A stretch of DNA of 64,000 bases from Spirochaeta sp. UBA5339 (GCA_002408085.1 DHQL01000012.1:1-64000), one strand, 5' to 3'; counted from the first letter of the stretch, positions 16,159 through 25,307 are shown. Notes: generated by a model not told the origin, from the letters alone. A program made the numbers and translations.

Positions 16159-18246
16159 TCAGATAGTCACTCCCTCCTCATAGGCCGAGCGGACCGTCGT
16201 GTAGAGATTGCAGGAGCCCCGGGCTTCTCCGATCCGGCTGACGGGGATGCCCCTGTGGGACAGTTCATTATGGAGTTCCGGTGAGGCGGGGGCGAGGCTG
16301 AGGGTATCTACCAGAAGGTCCGCCTCAAGCTCAAGGGGCTCGCCGTTTCCGCTGCGGACAGAGACTCTGCCCTTCCTGACAGATTCGGCTTTGGAACTCT
16401 TCAGAATCTTCACTCCCAGATCCTTCAGGGTGGAGAGGTAGACCCATTTGCTGCTCTTGCCCATCTCACTGCCGAATTTCCCACCGGGAGCCAGTATGGT
16501 GATGGCACCCTGCATTGAGTTGAGGGATTCTTTAAGTTCCTTCTCATCCTCCATGGAGTAGAGGGAGAGAAAACGGTAGTGATCTGCACTCAACCTGCTC
16601 CGGGAGGCCAGTTTCAGTGCCGTCCAGAGGGCGGTGCCCCCGTCTCCGGTGATAAGGATCTTTCTTCCAGGGGCGGGAAGCCCCTTAAGGACATCCCATC
16701 CATGCATAACCGGCACTGATCCGTCGCTCTCAAGCTGTGCCTTTTCTGGTATAGTTGCCGGCGGGGCAGATCCCGTGGCCAGTACAACCCGGTCGAAGGT
16801 GCCGGAATCAAAGGCCTTGATCACGGCTTCCGCCTTGGCCGGCCGGTTTGTAAGAATAGGGATTTTCTTCTCCCCGCAGGCATTTTGCAGCCACTGGATG
16901 TAGCGGGAAAAATCCCTGCGCTCTTCAACACCCGCTGCAAGGAGAATCTGACCACCCGGTTCCGCCTCCTTCTCCCAGACAACTGCACTGTGGCCCTTTC
17001 GGGAAGCTCCCAGAGCGTAGTTCAGTCCTGCGGGGCCGCCTCCGATTATCAGCAGTGATAGAGGGCTGCCGGATTTGCCGGGGCCGCCGGATGCTGTCGA
17101 AGCGGCTGAGCCGGCTCTGCCGCCGGCGGTTCGGAAAATCTCCTCACTCTCCCGCCCGGCCTCCGGGTTCACCAGACAGCGGATGGTTTTTCCAAAGAAG
17201 ATCCGGTCCATACAACCCTGATTACATCCGATGCAGGGACGGATCTGCTTATGGTCTCCGGCGGAGGCCTTTTTCACCATATCAGGGTCGGCCAGAAGGG
17301 CTCTGCCGAAGCCGGCAAAGTCAGCGGCTCCCGAATCCAACAGTTCCTCCGCCAGGCGGGGATTGAGTCTGTTTGAGAGGATCAGGGGAATCCCCAGGTT
17401 CTCCTTCATCCTTCGTGCGAAGTGGCTGAGTATTCCTGCGGGAACATCCATTGTCAGCTGGGGTACCGGGCTCTCATGCCATCCGCCGGTCAGGCTGATG
17501 CCGTCCGCTCCGGCCTCTTCCAGCCGGCAGGCGGTTTCCACGGCGTCCGACGGGCTGCAGCCCCCCTCCAACAGGTCGTTGGCTCCAAGACGGAGGATAA
17601 GGGGGAAATCGCCTCCCGCCGTCTTTTTGACCGCTTCTATGGTCTCCTTCAGGAAGGTCAGCCGTTTTTCCGGGCTTCCGCCGTAGCGGTCTGTTCTCAG
17701 GTTTGTCAGGGGTGAGAGAAACTGGGCGGGAAGGTAGCCCGAGGCGGCGGTAATCTCAACACCGTCAAAGCCGGCATCCTTTGCCCGCCGTGCGGCATCG
17801 GCGTAGAACCTGATAATCTCAGGGATTTCCTCTTCCTCCAGGGCCCGGGGCATCTCACCGGTAAAGCGGGAGAGTACCGCCGAGGGAGCCACAGCCTGAG
17901 CCCCGCCGTATTCGGCAGACCGGGCGTAGCGTCCCGGGTGGAAGAGCTGGACAAAGCAGCGGCTTCCTGCCCGGTGTATCGCAGAGGCCAGATCCTTCAG
18001 ACCCGGGAGAAAGGCGTCTTCATATATGCCGATCACATTGTGGGTGTTTACTCTTACGGGATCGACCCCTGAGGCTCCGACAATAATAAGCCCCGTTCCG
18101 CCCTCCGCTCTTGCGGCGAAGTACCGGATCAGGGCTTCATTGACGCTTCCGTCATCACTGAGGGCCGTATGCATGGCTGTCATAACGGTTCTGTTGGGAA
18201 CAGTCAGACCGCCGATGTATCCGGGACTGTATAGTCTCGACCTCAT
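16159..18246 (-). CDS. FMN/Fe-S/FAD oxidoreductase, 2,4-dienoyl-CoA reductase-like (copy 2)
   Basis: The 695-residue protein begins at an ATG one base after the SDR stop (TGA-G-ATG), so it is translationally coupled to that gene. Residues 1-~350 are the FMN barrel, with ASGYLPAQFLSPLTNLRTD keeping the FadH-type catalytic Tyr. CIGCNQGC followed by CLVNP is the canonical [4Fe-4S] site. IIGGGPAGLNYA and a second nucleotide fold follow. Unlike the three other copies in this window it has the usual active site, so it is the best candidate for a true enone or dienoyl reductase. Being in one operon with the SDR suggests both act on one substrate before ring opening. Confidence 0.87.
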   Translation of the reverse strand: MRSRLYSPGYIGGLTVPNRTVMTAMHTALSDDGSVNEALIRYFAARAEGGTGLIIVGASGVDPVRVNTHNVIGIYEDAFLPGLKDLASAIHRAGSRCFVQLFHPGRYARSAEYGGAQAVAPSAVLSRFTGEMPRALEEEEIPEIIRFYADAARRAKDAGFDGVEITAASGYLPAQFLSPLTNLRTDRYGGSPEKRLTFLKETIEAVKKTAGGDFPLILRLGANDLLEGGCSPSDAVETACRLEEAGADGISLTGGWHESPVPQLTMDVPAGILSHFARRMKENLGIPLILSNRLNPRLAEELLDSGAADFAGFGRALLADPDMVKKASAGDHKQIRPCIGCNQGCMDRIFFGKTIRCLVNPEAGRESEEIFRTAGGRAGSAASTASGGPGKSGSPLSLLIIGGGPAGLNYALGASRKGHSAVVWEKEAEPGGQILLAAGVEERRDFSRYIQWLQNACGEKKIPILTNRPAKAEAVIKAFDSGTFDRVVLATGSAPPATIPEKAQLESDGSVPVMHGWDVLKGLPAPGRKILITGDGGTALWTALKLASRSRLSADHYRFLSLYSMEDEKELKESLNSMQGAITILAPGGKFGSEMGKSSKWVYLSTLKDLGVKILKSSKAESVRKGRVSVRSGNGEPLELEADLLVDTLSLAPASPELHNELSHRGIPVSRIGEARGSCNLYTTVRSAYEEGVTI

Positions 18247-18247
18247 C

Positions 18248-19009
18248 TCAGTAGAGGGTTGTACCGTGGTCGACATAGAGGATCTGACCGGTAACAGCCT
18301 TTGAGGCGTCGCTGGCGAAGTAGAGGATCGCCTCGGCCTGATCGTATACATCGGCTTCGGGAACCGAGAGGTCAATATGTTTGGCACAGGCCGCCGCAAA
18401 CTCCTGGTTGAAGGTGGCGAAGGCCTCCGGAGCGTTCAGGGGGGTGGGGGTAGGTCCGGGGCCCACGGCGTTGCAGCGGATTCCGGTGGGGGAGAACTGA
18501 AGGGCGATGTTTTTGGTCATGCTGTTCACGGCGGCTTTGGCGGCGCTGTAGGATATTCCCGCAAGTCCCTGGCTTCCGATGGAGGAGACATTGACGATGG
18601 AGCCCTCTTTCACCTTAACCATATGCTCCAGGGCATACTTGCTCATATAGTAGACCGAGTACTGGTCGATCTTGCAGACAGTGTCATACCAGTCTTCTGT
18701 ACACAGGTCGATGGGCATATGCTTGTCGGCGATTCCCGCATTGTTGACCAGAACATCGATCCGTCCGTATTTATCAATGGTGGCATCGACGATTTTCCGG
18801 CAGTCCTCCATTTTGGATACATCCGATTGAACCGTAATTCCCTCGCCGCCGGCAGCCTCCACTTCCTCCAGAACTTTTTTGTTCTCACCGTCTCTTCTGC
18901 CGCAGATTACCACCTTGGCACCCTCCTGTGCGAAGAGCAGGGCGGTCGCTTTTCCAATTCCCGAGTTTCCTCCGGTAACAATGGCAATTTTATCTTCCAG
19001 TCTTTTCAT
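18248..19009 (-). CDS. Short-chain dehydrogenase/reductase, candidate phenol-ring reductase
   Basis: The 253-residue classical SDR has TGGNSGIG (cofactor loop, about 12-19), NNAG (about 90), catalytic Ser in NVSSIGS, and YSAAK (Tyr-x3-Lys, about 153-157). The CGRRDGEN stretch after the second strand carries two arginines, which favours NADPH. Phloroglucinol reductases are NADPH-dependent SDRs, and this gene lies divergent from a cyclic beta-diketone hydrolase, so ring reduction to a cyclic 1,3-diketone is the role I favour. A 3-hydroxy-acid dehydrogenase acting after ring opening is the alternative. SDR fold certain; substrate inferred. Confidence 0.85.
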   Translation of the reverse strand: MKRLEDKIAIVTGGNSGIGKATALLFAQEGAKVVICGRRDGENKKVLEEVEAAGGEGITVQSDVSKMEDCRKIVDATIDKYGRIDVLVNNAGIADKHMPIDLCTEDWYDTVCKIDQYSVYYMSKYALEHMVKVKEGSIVNVSSIGSQGLAGISYSAAKAAVNSMTKNIALQFSPTGIRCNAVGPGPTPTPLNAPEAFATFNQEFAAACAKHIDLSVPEADVYDQAEAILYFASDASKAVTGQILYVDHGTTLY

Positions 19010-19200
19010 TTTGAGTCTTCCTTTTCCTTATAAAAGTGTTATCTCAGTATAAATTCGGGGCTTTCAGTTGTGTCCTATCATTTTGCGACATGGGCATATC
19101 GTTTTTTGTTATGCCACTTGCGGGCTGAAATTTCCTGCCTTACTGTAACTTCAGAAATCAATAAAAAAAGGACTTAGACCTTTTAGGAGGATATCAGGAA
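19010..19200. promoter_or_regulatory. Divergent control region of the SDR and beta-diketone hydrolase operons
   Basis: These 191 bases separate two head-to-head genes. GCCTTACTGTAAC (19137-19149) resembles the CCCTTACAAT promoter elements near 13433, 32426 and 35343, and would place the start ~40-45 bases before the hydrolase. AGGAGG at 19184-19189 is the hydrolase ribosome site. No exact TACAAT/ATTGTC pair is present. Confidence 0.4.
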
Positions 19201-20196
19201 ATGATCAAAGCAAATTATGAATCTGATGCTGGAAAGAGGAAGGAGATTCCCCACGAGGAGCTCTATACAATTCCCCATATGCCCTTTGAGGAGTACTCAG
19301 AGAAGCTGAAGAACTGCATAAAGATGAGAAGAAAGAACGGAATTCTTGAAGCCAAGATGCACACCCATGGCGGACCCGTTCAGTGGAGTGCAGAGCTCCA
19401 TCAGGGACTTCACTACTTCTTTGACTGGGCCGGAAGAGACCCTGACAACGAGGTAATCATTCTGGGCGGGATCGGACCTGATACCTTCAAGGGAATCGGC
19501 CGGATCAACAAGGACACCGGAGAGTGGATGCCCGCAAGAGAGTTTGGTTCCGAGCCCGATGAGTCCTGGAAGATGTACGAGTACCAGTACTATGACGGAG
19601 TAAATGATATCGAAGGTCAGATCTTTGATGTTGAGGTTCCCACCATCGGTGTATGGGCCGGTGCTTCCTACCATACCGACCTGGTTCTTTTCAGCGACAT
19701 CACCCTGGCTACTGAAGACGCCTGGACCACAGAGATGCACTTTCGGACCAATATGGTTCCCGGAGACGGAATTCAGATCGCCTGGAGAGAGCTGATGGGC
19801 CGCAAGAGATTCGCCTACGCAGAGCTTACAGGCCAGATCATTACAGCCAGAAAGGCCCTTGAGTACGGTATGATCAACGAGATCTGCGAGGATGTTGACG
19901 CCGCCTACGACAGAGCCTGGGAGATTGCCGAGCTGATTATGTCCGCCGGTACCAGAGTTACAAGAAGAATGACCACTCAGATTCTGAGAATGCCCTGGAA
20001 AGAGGATATCTCCAAGGAACTGAGAAGCAGCTTTGCCACAGAGATGTTTGTTACAGCAACAGATCACTCACCCCATGAGGCCAAGTACTGGGATGATGCT
20101 CATGAAGAGGCCGCCCTGGTCAAGGAAGCCGAAAAGCAGGGCAAGGTTGTCCGCCCCCGTATAGACGGCGGAAAATTTGAAGACGAAATCAAATAA
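19201..20196 (+). CDS. 6-oxocamphor-hydrolase-like cyclic beta-diketone hydrolase
   Basis: The 331-residue protein is of the crotonase superfamily but follows 6-oxocamphor hydrolase (OCH) rather than enoyl-CoA hydratases. FEEYSEKL opens the domain, and the four OCH catalytic residues (His122, His145, Asp154, Glu244) align with His158 (WAGASYHTD), His180 and Asp189 (MHFRTNMVPGDG) and Glu281 (FATEMF). OCH breaks a C-C bond of a cyclic 1,3-diketone by retro-Claisen hydrolysis without CoA. This protein has ~28 extra residues at the N-terminus, an insert at ~100-125 and a C-terminal tail. The strong AGGAGG suggests high expression. A terminator follows at 20221. Family call is good; a dihydrophloroglucinol-like substrate is inference from neighbours. 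Confidence 0.8.
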   Translation: MIKANYESDAGKRKEIPHEELYTIPHMPFEEYSEKLKNCIKMRRKNGILEAKMHTHGGPVQWSAELHQGLHYFFDWAGRDPDNEVIILGGIGPDTFKGIGRINKDTGEWMPAREFGSEPDESWKMYEYQYYDGVNDIEGQIFDVEVPTIGVWAGASYHTDLVLFSDITLATEDAWTTEMHFRTNMVPGDGIQIAWRELMGRKRFAYAELTGQIITARKALEYGMINEICEDVDAAYDRAWEIAELIMSAGTRVTRRMTTQILRMPWKEDISKELRSSFATEMFVTATDHSPHEAKYWDDAHEEAALVKEAEKQGKVVRPRIDGGKFEDEIK

Positions 20197-20220
20197 GCCG
20201 TAGACACGGCGACTGAACAG

Positions 20221-20258
20221 GGCACCGGAAAGAGATGATCGATCCGGTGCCTGTTTTT
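20221..20258 (+). terminator. Rho-independent terminator after the beta-diketone hydrolase
   Basis: GGCACCGG (20221-20228) pairs exactly with CCGGTGCC (20244-20251) and is followed by TGTTTTT. It isolates the hydrolase transcript from the chemoreceptor gene and rules out the in-hairpin ATG at 20235 as a start. Confidence 0.85.
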
Positions 20259-20285
20259 CCTATACACAATTCACCGGAGATCCTT

Positions 20286-22046
20286 ATGAAGAGAATGACC
20301 TTCCCCTTCGCTTTTCCCCTGGCCATCGGCCTGTCGGTACCGGCGCTTCTCTTTCCCCTGGCGCTGATTATTCTGCATCCCGAACTTCTTCCCCTCTGCC
20401 TCGGCATTTTGATCTGGGGGATCGGCTCCTTTCTGCTGCTGTCTGCAGCTGTCAAAAAAGGGCTTACCGGGATATGCACCGGGTCTGCTGCCGATGTCGG
20501 CGGTAAAAGCGGCACCCGTAACAATCCTGCAAGGGGCCTGGAAAAGAACAGCCCGATACGGGAGATCGCGGATCTTGAGGAGAGGATCGAACAGTCTCTC
20601 TGTTCCCCCCTTTCATCCTCCCTTGCTGATACCGGAGGAATCCTTGACCTAAGCCGGAAGATCTCACGGATTGCCGGTGACTACTGCGGTGATGTGTGGA
20701 ACCTTGCCAACGGTACCGGGAATGATCTTGAGGAAATCCTGAAATCCATGTCGGGACTGAACGAGATGATCTTCAACTCTTCCGCCTCGGTGGAGGAAAT
20801 TCAGGCCACCATCGATACCCTGGTCGGACATATCTCCAGGCAGAGCGAAGCACTGGAGGCTGTCTCTGGCTCCATCCGCAGTATGGACAATTCCTTAAAG
20901 GGGATTGCCTGGGTTTCCGGGGAACAGTCCGAGGCTGCTGACTCCCTGATAGAGACCGTGGAGGAGGGCCGGAGGGTCCTTAAAAACTCGAACCGTCATA
21001 TAACCGGGATCTCCGGAGATCTGGACGGGATGACTGCTATTCTCGGAGTGATCGATGACATTGCCAGTCAGACCAATCTGCTGGCCATGAACGCCGCAAT
21101 CGAGGCGGCCCATGCCGGTGAGGCGGGGAAGGGATTCTCCGTTGTTGCCGAAGAGATCAGGAAGCTGGCCGAGTCCACTGCCGCCAATGCGGGGGTTATC
21201 TCCAGGTCCCTGGGAACCGTCAACGGAAAGATGGATGAGCTTCTTGCCTCGGGAGAGGAGAGTGAACGCTCCTTTCTGGATGTGGCTGAGAAGGTCTCAC
21301 GTTTTGTGGATGTGTTCAGGCAGATCAGCTCCAATACCCGGCAGATATCCGAAGGGAGCAGGGCTGTCCTCTCCTCAACGGAAGGTCTGGGGCATATCTC
21401 CTCAGAGGTGGCCGCCGGTTCCCGTCAGATCTCAGTCAGTGCCGGAGAGATAAGCTCTTCTTCGGCTGTCATTCTGGACTCCTACAATCAGCTGAACCGA
21501 AAGGTCGGTATTGTCAGCGGCCGGATCTGTGAGATTGAGACGGTTCAGGAGTATATGCAGAAGATCCTGAACAGCTTCAGTTCCAATCTTTCGTCCATAG
21601 AGAGCAGTTTCAGCTGGTTCGGGGAATCCGGTACCGGAAGGAACAGTGCAAATGAGATCGGTAACGAGATTGGAGATCATATGCTCACACTTATGGCAAA
21701 GGTGGAGCATACGGGAGCATCCATCCGGACCGCCATGCTCGGAGAGGGTGACGCCAGGATTACACCGGAAATTCTGGGCTCCCCTGAGGAGTGCAGTGTT
21801 GCCCGATGGCTCTCGGGAAAGGGACGCAGGATCTTCGGCAGGACTTCGGGATACGGATCTCTGCTGGAAGAGCATAAAAGAATGCATGAGAGAATTCTTG
21901 CCACAGGACGGCACATTGATGACGCCGCCATTGAGGAGGCATTCGGTACCTTCCGCTCGGTCAGAGCCTCCTACAATCTTATCATTATGGAGCTCTTCAG
22001 GCTTCTGAACAGAGCTTCAGAAATTCAAAAAAAGGAAATTGCATGA
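20286..22046 (+). CDS. Methyl-accepting chemotaxis protein with CZB domain, no periplasmic sensor
   Basis: The 586-residue protein has two hydrophobic segments within its first ~60 residues, with almost no loop between them. A short cytoplasmic region follows, then the methyl-accepting signalling domain with the tip QTNLLAMNAAIEAAHAGEAG and VVAEEIRKLAE. The last ~110 residues look like a chemoreceptor zinc-binding (CZB) domain: DHMLTLMAKVEH, CSVARWLSGKG and a later EEHKRMHERI provide the His and Cys ligands. A receptor with no external domain should sense an internal or redox/metal signal. The ATG 20286 follows CGGAGA. It overlaps the MFS gene by ATGA, so transport and taxis are coupled. Confidence 0.85.
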   Translation: MKRMTFPFAFPLAIGLSVPALLFPLALIILHPELLPLCLGILIWGIGSFLLLSAAVKKGLTGICTGSAADVGGKSGTRNNPARGLEKNSPIREIADLEERIEQSLCSPLSSSLADTGGILDLSRKISRIAGDYCGDVWNLANGTGNDLEEILKSMSGLNEMIFNSSASVEEIQATIDTLVGHISRQSEALEAVSGSIRSMDNSLKGIAWVSGEQSEAADSLIETVEEGRRVLKNSNRHITGISGDLDGMTAILGVIDDIASQTNLLAMNAAIEAAHAGEAGKGFSVVAEEIRKLAESTAANAGVISRSLGTVNGKMDELLASGEESERSFLDVAEKVSRFVDVFRQISSNTRQISEGSRAVLSSTEGLGHISSEVAAGSRQISVSAGEISSSSAVILDSYNQLNRKVGIVSGRICEIETVQEYMQKILNSFSSNLSSIESSFSWFGESGTGRNSANEIGNEIGDHMLTLMAKVEHTGASIRTAMLGEGDARITPEILGSPEECSVARWLSGKGRRIFGRTSGYGSLLEEHKRMHERILATGRHIDDAAIEEAFGTFRSVRASYNLIIMELFRLLNRASEIQKKEIA

Positions 22047-23230
22047 AAAAAAGCCCCGATGACCGGCTCTGGACCGGTCAGTACACCCTGACCCTTCTGA
22101 CCAACTTCTCGGTCTTTATGGTTCACTTTATTCTTCTGGTCTCCATCCCCCTCTATCTGACCGAGTTGGGCGCTGGAAGTTCGGCGGCGGGGCTCTCAAC
22201 GGGCCTTTACTCCCTGGCCGCCCTGCTGATCAGGCCGATTATCGGCCACTTTCTGGATCACCGGGGACGGCTCCGTCTTCTCCGGGCCGGTATGATACCT
22301 GTAACTCTGGGGATCATCCTTTCCACCTTCAGCGACTCCCTGACTGTTCAGCTGACAGCCAGGGTGATCGAGGGCTTCGGCTTTTCCATACTCTCCACAA
22401 CCGGAGCCACCATCGTTTCCGATCTGGTTTCGGGAAAGCGCTTTGCCGAGGGCATAGGCTACAACGCCATGATTGTTACGGTGACAAACTCCCTGGGACC
22501 CCTTGCGGGTCTGACCATTATCAGTGCCCTGGGATATGATCTGATGTTCCTGATTCTGGTTCCCATGTCCCTGATTCCTCTGGTGATCACCATCTTTCTG
22601 AAGGAGTCCGGGGCCGAGGATGTCTCCGGCACGCCGCCGATGCACTGGTCGCACTTTTTCACTATTGAGAAGAATGCGGTGCCCGCCTCTCTGCTGATGG
22701 TATTCGCCTCCATCTCCTTCGGTGCTGTCATCAGTTTTCTGGCCGCCTACGGCATAGAGCAGGGAATCGGCAATATGCAGTTTTTCTTCCTCCTCTATCC
22801 TGCGGCGGTGCTTGCTTCAAGGCTCTTTATAGGCAGGCTTATCGACCGTCTGGGATTTGCACCGGTGGTGCTTCCCTCCCTCTTTCTGGCGGGTACGGCC
22901 CTGCTGCTGATCTACTTCTCCTCATCAAAGTCCCTGTTTGCACTGGCCGCCCTGTTCTACGGCGTCGGCTACGGAACCCTTTTGCCCGCCTATATGGCTC
23001 TGGCCATTCAGAACTCCCCCGTCGAGCGCAGGGGCGCCGCCAACGCAACCTTCTATATTGCACAGGATCTGGGAGTGGGCGGAGGCTCCATTCTCCTCGG
23101 TTTCATCGCCGGAGCCGCCGGTCTGGGCTCTGTCTTTCTGCTGTCTGCAATTATGTTGTTTATCAGTTTGATTTTGTTTCCCCGGCTGGGGCTCAAACTA
23201 CAAAAGTGCAAGTCGGAAGTATCATTTTGA
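22043..23230 (+). CDS. Major facilitator superfamily transporter
   Basis: The 395-residue polytopic protein has about 12 hydrophobic helices. An MFS loop 2-3 motif is visible (GHFLDHRGRLRLLRAG, about residues 70-85), and a second half carries GRLIDRLGFAPVV. Its start overlaps the chemoreceptor stop (ATGA). It should move a small organic solute by proton coupling. Its place between the ring-opening hydrolase and the BKACE gene suggests uptake of the pathway substrate or export of an end product. Direction and substrate cannot be told. Confidence 0.8.
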   Translation: MKKSPDDRLWTGQYTLTLLTNFSVFMVHFILLVSIPLYLTELGAGSSAAGLSTGLYSLAALLIRPIIGHFLDHRGRLRLLRAGMIPVTLGIILSTFSDSLTVQLTARVIEGFGFSILSTTGATIVSDLVSGKRFAEGIGYNAMIVTVTNSLGPLAGLTIISALGYDLMFLILVPMSLIPLVITIFLKESGAEDVSGTPPMHWSHFFTIEKNAVPASLLMVFASISFGAVISFLAAYGIEQGIGNMQFFFLLYPAAVLASRLFIGRLIDRLGFAPVVLPSLFLAGTALLLIYFSSSKSLFALAALFYGVGYGTLLPAYMALAIQNSPVERRGAANATFYIAQDLGVGGGSILLGFIAGAAGLGSVFLLSAIMLFISLILFPRLGLKLQKCKSEVSF

Positions 23231-23305
23231 ACGTTGAGCGATCCTTTATGTCACCGCATAGTAAGTACATAGATTTTGCTAATTTAAAACAGGAGTGAAT
23301 ATCAT

Positions 23306-24133
23306 ATGAGCAACAAAGTTATAATTACAGCCGCCCTGACAGGGGCTGTTACACCTAAAGAGAAGAACCCCAATGTCCCCCTGACTCCCGAGGAGATCGC
23401 AGAAGACGCCTACAAATGCTGGAAGGCGGGAGCCGCGGTTGTCCATATCCATATGAGGGATGACAAGGGTATGGGAACCATGGACGCCGACCGGTTTGAG
23501 AAGACCGCCGCCCTTATCAAAGAGAAGTGCGACGTGGTGGTCAATATGACCACATCCGGCGACCACAGGGCCAGCGACGATGAGCGGATGATTCATATCG
23601 ACCGCCTTCAGCCCGAAATGGCCTCCTTCGACGCCGGCTCCTTCAACTGGATGCCCGCGGGTGTATTTATGAACTCCCCCCAGTTTCTGGACAAACTGGG
23701 CCGTCTGATGACTGAAAAAGATGTTAAGCCCGAAATCGAGGTTTTTGATTCGGGGATGATGGATATTGCCAACTACTATGTGAGCCAGGGAGTTCTCAAG
23801 GGCCCCCTTCACTTTCAGTTTGTTCTGGGAGTGCTCGGCGGAATGGCAGGAACAGTAAAGAACCTGGTTTACCTGGCGGACAAGCTTCCCGAGGGCTCCA
23901 CCTGGAGCGCCTTCGGTGTTGGAAAGGATCACCTTCCCATCATGATGGCCACCATCGGAATGGGCGGCCATGTACGGGTCGGTCTTGAGGACAATATCTA
24001 CTATTCACGGGGCCGTCTGGCCAGCAATCCCGAGCTTGTTGAGCGGGCCGCCCGTCTGATCAGGGAAGCCAACAAGGAACCCGCCACATCCGCAGAAGCC
24101 AGAGAGATCCTCGGCCTGAAGGGAATGAATTAA
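23306..24133 (+). CDS. Beta-keto acid cleavage enzyme (BKACE/Kce family)
   Basis: The 275-residue protein is a DUF849/BKACE TIM barrel: VIITAALTGAVTP at the start, the zinc ligands in VVHIHMRDDKG (H-x-H, about residues 46-48), NMTTSGDHR, SFDAGSFNW, and the third ligand Glu in RVGLEDNIYY (about 230). BKACE enzymes transfer the acetoacetyl moiety of a beta-keto acid to acetyl-CoA, giving acetoacetate and a new CoA ester. Next to a cyclic-diketone hydrolase, a 3,5-dioxohexanoate (triacetate) type substrate is attractive, as in the phloroglucinol route of Clostridium scatologenes. 3-Keto-5-aminohexanoate (lysine fermentation) is unlikely because no kdd/kal-type neighbours exist. It starts an operon that runs to the 4-hydroxybutyryl-CoA-dehydratase-like gene. 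Confidence 0.9.
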   Translation: MSNKVIITAALTGAVTPKEKNPNVPLTPEEIAEDAYKCWKAGAAVVHIHMRDDKGMGTMDADRFEKTAALIKEKCDVVVNMTTSGDHRASDDERMIHIDRLQPEMASFDAGSFNWMPAGVFMNSPQFLDKLGRLMTEKDVKPEIEVFDSGMMDIANYYVSQGVLKGPLHFQFVLGVLGGMAGTVKNLVYLADKLPEGSTWSAFGVGKDHLPIMMATIGMGGHVRVGLEDNIYYSRGRLASNPELVERAARLIREANKEPATSAEAREILGLKGMN

Positions 24134-24143
24134 GGAGTACAAG

Positions 24144-25307
24144 ATGAGAGAAGCAGTAATAGTATCCGCAGTAAGGACCCCCGTCGGCCGTGTCACAGGC
24201 GCCCTTGCACCGGTTCCCGCAGAGGAGCTGGGAGCCCTTGTTGTAAAGGAAGCGGTCAGAAGAGCCTCCATCGATCCCAAAGAGATCGATGAGGTTATAT
24301 TCAGCAACCTGATGAATACCAATGTCAACAATATGGCCCGTATGGTCTCCCTGGGAGCCGGCCTTCCCATAGAGATTCCCGGAATCTCCCTGGACCGCCA
24401 GTGCGCCTCCTCCCTCAACGGTTTTGTCTACGCCTCCATGCTGATCCAGTCGGGAATGGCCGACGTGGTTGTGGCCGGCGGTGTTGAGAGCGATTCCAGA
24501 CGGAACTATGTTATGGATAAGCCCGACCGTCCCTGGCAGGTTATGCCTCCCCGCTGGTCCGATGTCCGTGTTGTACCCCCCGAATTCGGTAAGGACTCCA
24601 TGGTGGAGACCGCCGAGAATGTGGCCCAGCAGTATGGAATCAGGAGAGAGGAGTGCGACGAGTTTGCCGTACTCAGCCATGCCAGGGCCGCAAAGGCCTG
24701 GGATGAGGGCATCTTTGACGATCAGGTGGTACCTGTTGAAGTCAAAATGAGAAAGTCTGTGGAAACCGTCAGCCGGGATGAACCGGTCCGTCCGGGAACC
24801 TCCGTGGAGACCCTGGCCCGTCTGCGCCCCGTTATGGGTGACGGCGTTGTAACCGCCGGTAACAGCTCTCCCATGAGTGACGGCGCCGGTGCGGTTGTGG
24901 TTATGGAAAAACAGAAGGCCAAAGAGATGGGCCTGGATATTCTGGGAACCTTCAAGAGCTATGCGGCTTCGGGTGTGGACCCCCGGATCATGGGAACCGG
25001 CCCCGTGGCGGCCACCAGAAAACTTCTGAAAAACACCGGAATGAAGATCAGCGATTTTGACCTGATCGAGATGAACGAGGCCTTTGCCTCCCAGTCCCTG
25101 GCCTGTATCAGGGAGCTGGATCTCCCCATGGACAAGCTCAATGTAAACGGCGGCGCCATCGCCCTGGGTCACCCCCTGGCGGGAACCGGTGCCATCCTTC
25201 TGACCAAGATGGTCTACGAACTGGAACGGCGTGATCTTTCTACCGGACTTATCACCTTCTGCGTCGGCGGCGGACAGGGAGTGTCCGTGGGAATCGAGCG
25301 GGAGTAG
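24144..25307 (+). CDS. Thiolase (acetyl-CoA acetyltransferase type), copy 2
   Basis: The 387-residue thiolase has the nucleophile Cys in DRQCASSLNGF, NEAFASQSLA, the catalytic His in GHPLAGTGA, and the second Cys in FCVGGGQG. It is clearly diverged from the copy at 13537 (CASSLNG against CGSGLRA), which hints at a different acyl chain or direction. It lies 10 bases after the BKACE gene and two bases before the phosphotransbutyrylase gene. It could cleave the acyl-CoA released by BKACE or condense acetyl-CoA for butyrate synthesis. Confidence 0.9.
   Translation: MREAVIVSAVRTPVGRVTGALAPVPAEELGALVVKEAVRRASIDPKEIDEVIFSNLMNTNVNNMARMVSLGAGLPIEIPGISLDRQCASSLNGFVYASMLIQSGMADVVVAGGVESDSRRNYVMDKPDRPWQVMPPRWSDVRVVPPEFGKDSMVETAENVAQQYGIRREECDEFAVLSHARAAKAWDEGIFDDQVVPVEVKMRKSVETVSRDEPVRPGTSVETLARLRPVMGDGVVTAGNSSPMSDGAGAVVVMEKQKAKEMGLDILGTFKSYAASGVDPRIMGTGPVAATRKLLKNTGMKISDFDLIEMNEAFASQSLACIRELDLPMDKLNVNGGAIALGHPLAGTGAILLTKMVYELERRDLSTGLITFCVGGGQGVSVGIERE

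Noticed and set aside
19060..19140. Sigma-54 promoter before the beta-diketone hydrolase
   Set aside because: TGCCACTTGC-like bases are present but the TGGCAC-N5-TTGC spacing is not met on either strand.
19201..20196. Ordinary enoyl-CoA hydratase or 6-oxocyclohex-1-ene-carbonyl-CoA hydrolase
   Set aside because: The two crotonase catalytic glutamates are not at their usual positions, while the OCH His/His/Asp/Glu set is complete.
20235..20285. ATG at 20235 as start of the chemoreceptor
   Set aside because: It lies inside the terminator hairpin of the preceding gene; ATG 20286 has a ribosome site and begins directly at the first TM helix.
23306..24133. 3-Keto-5-aminohexanoate cleavage enzyme of lysine fermentation
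   Set aside because: The family is the same, but none of the lysine aminomutase, Kdd or Kal genes are near, and the neighbours point to ring-derived keto acids.
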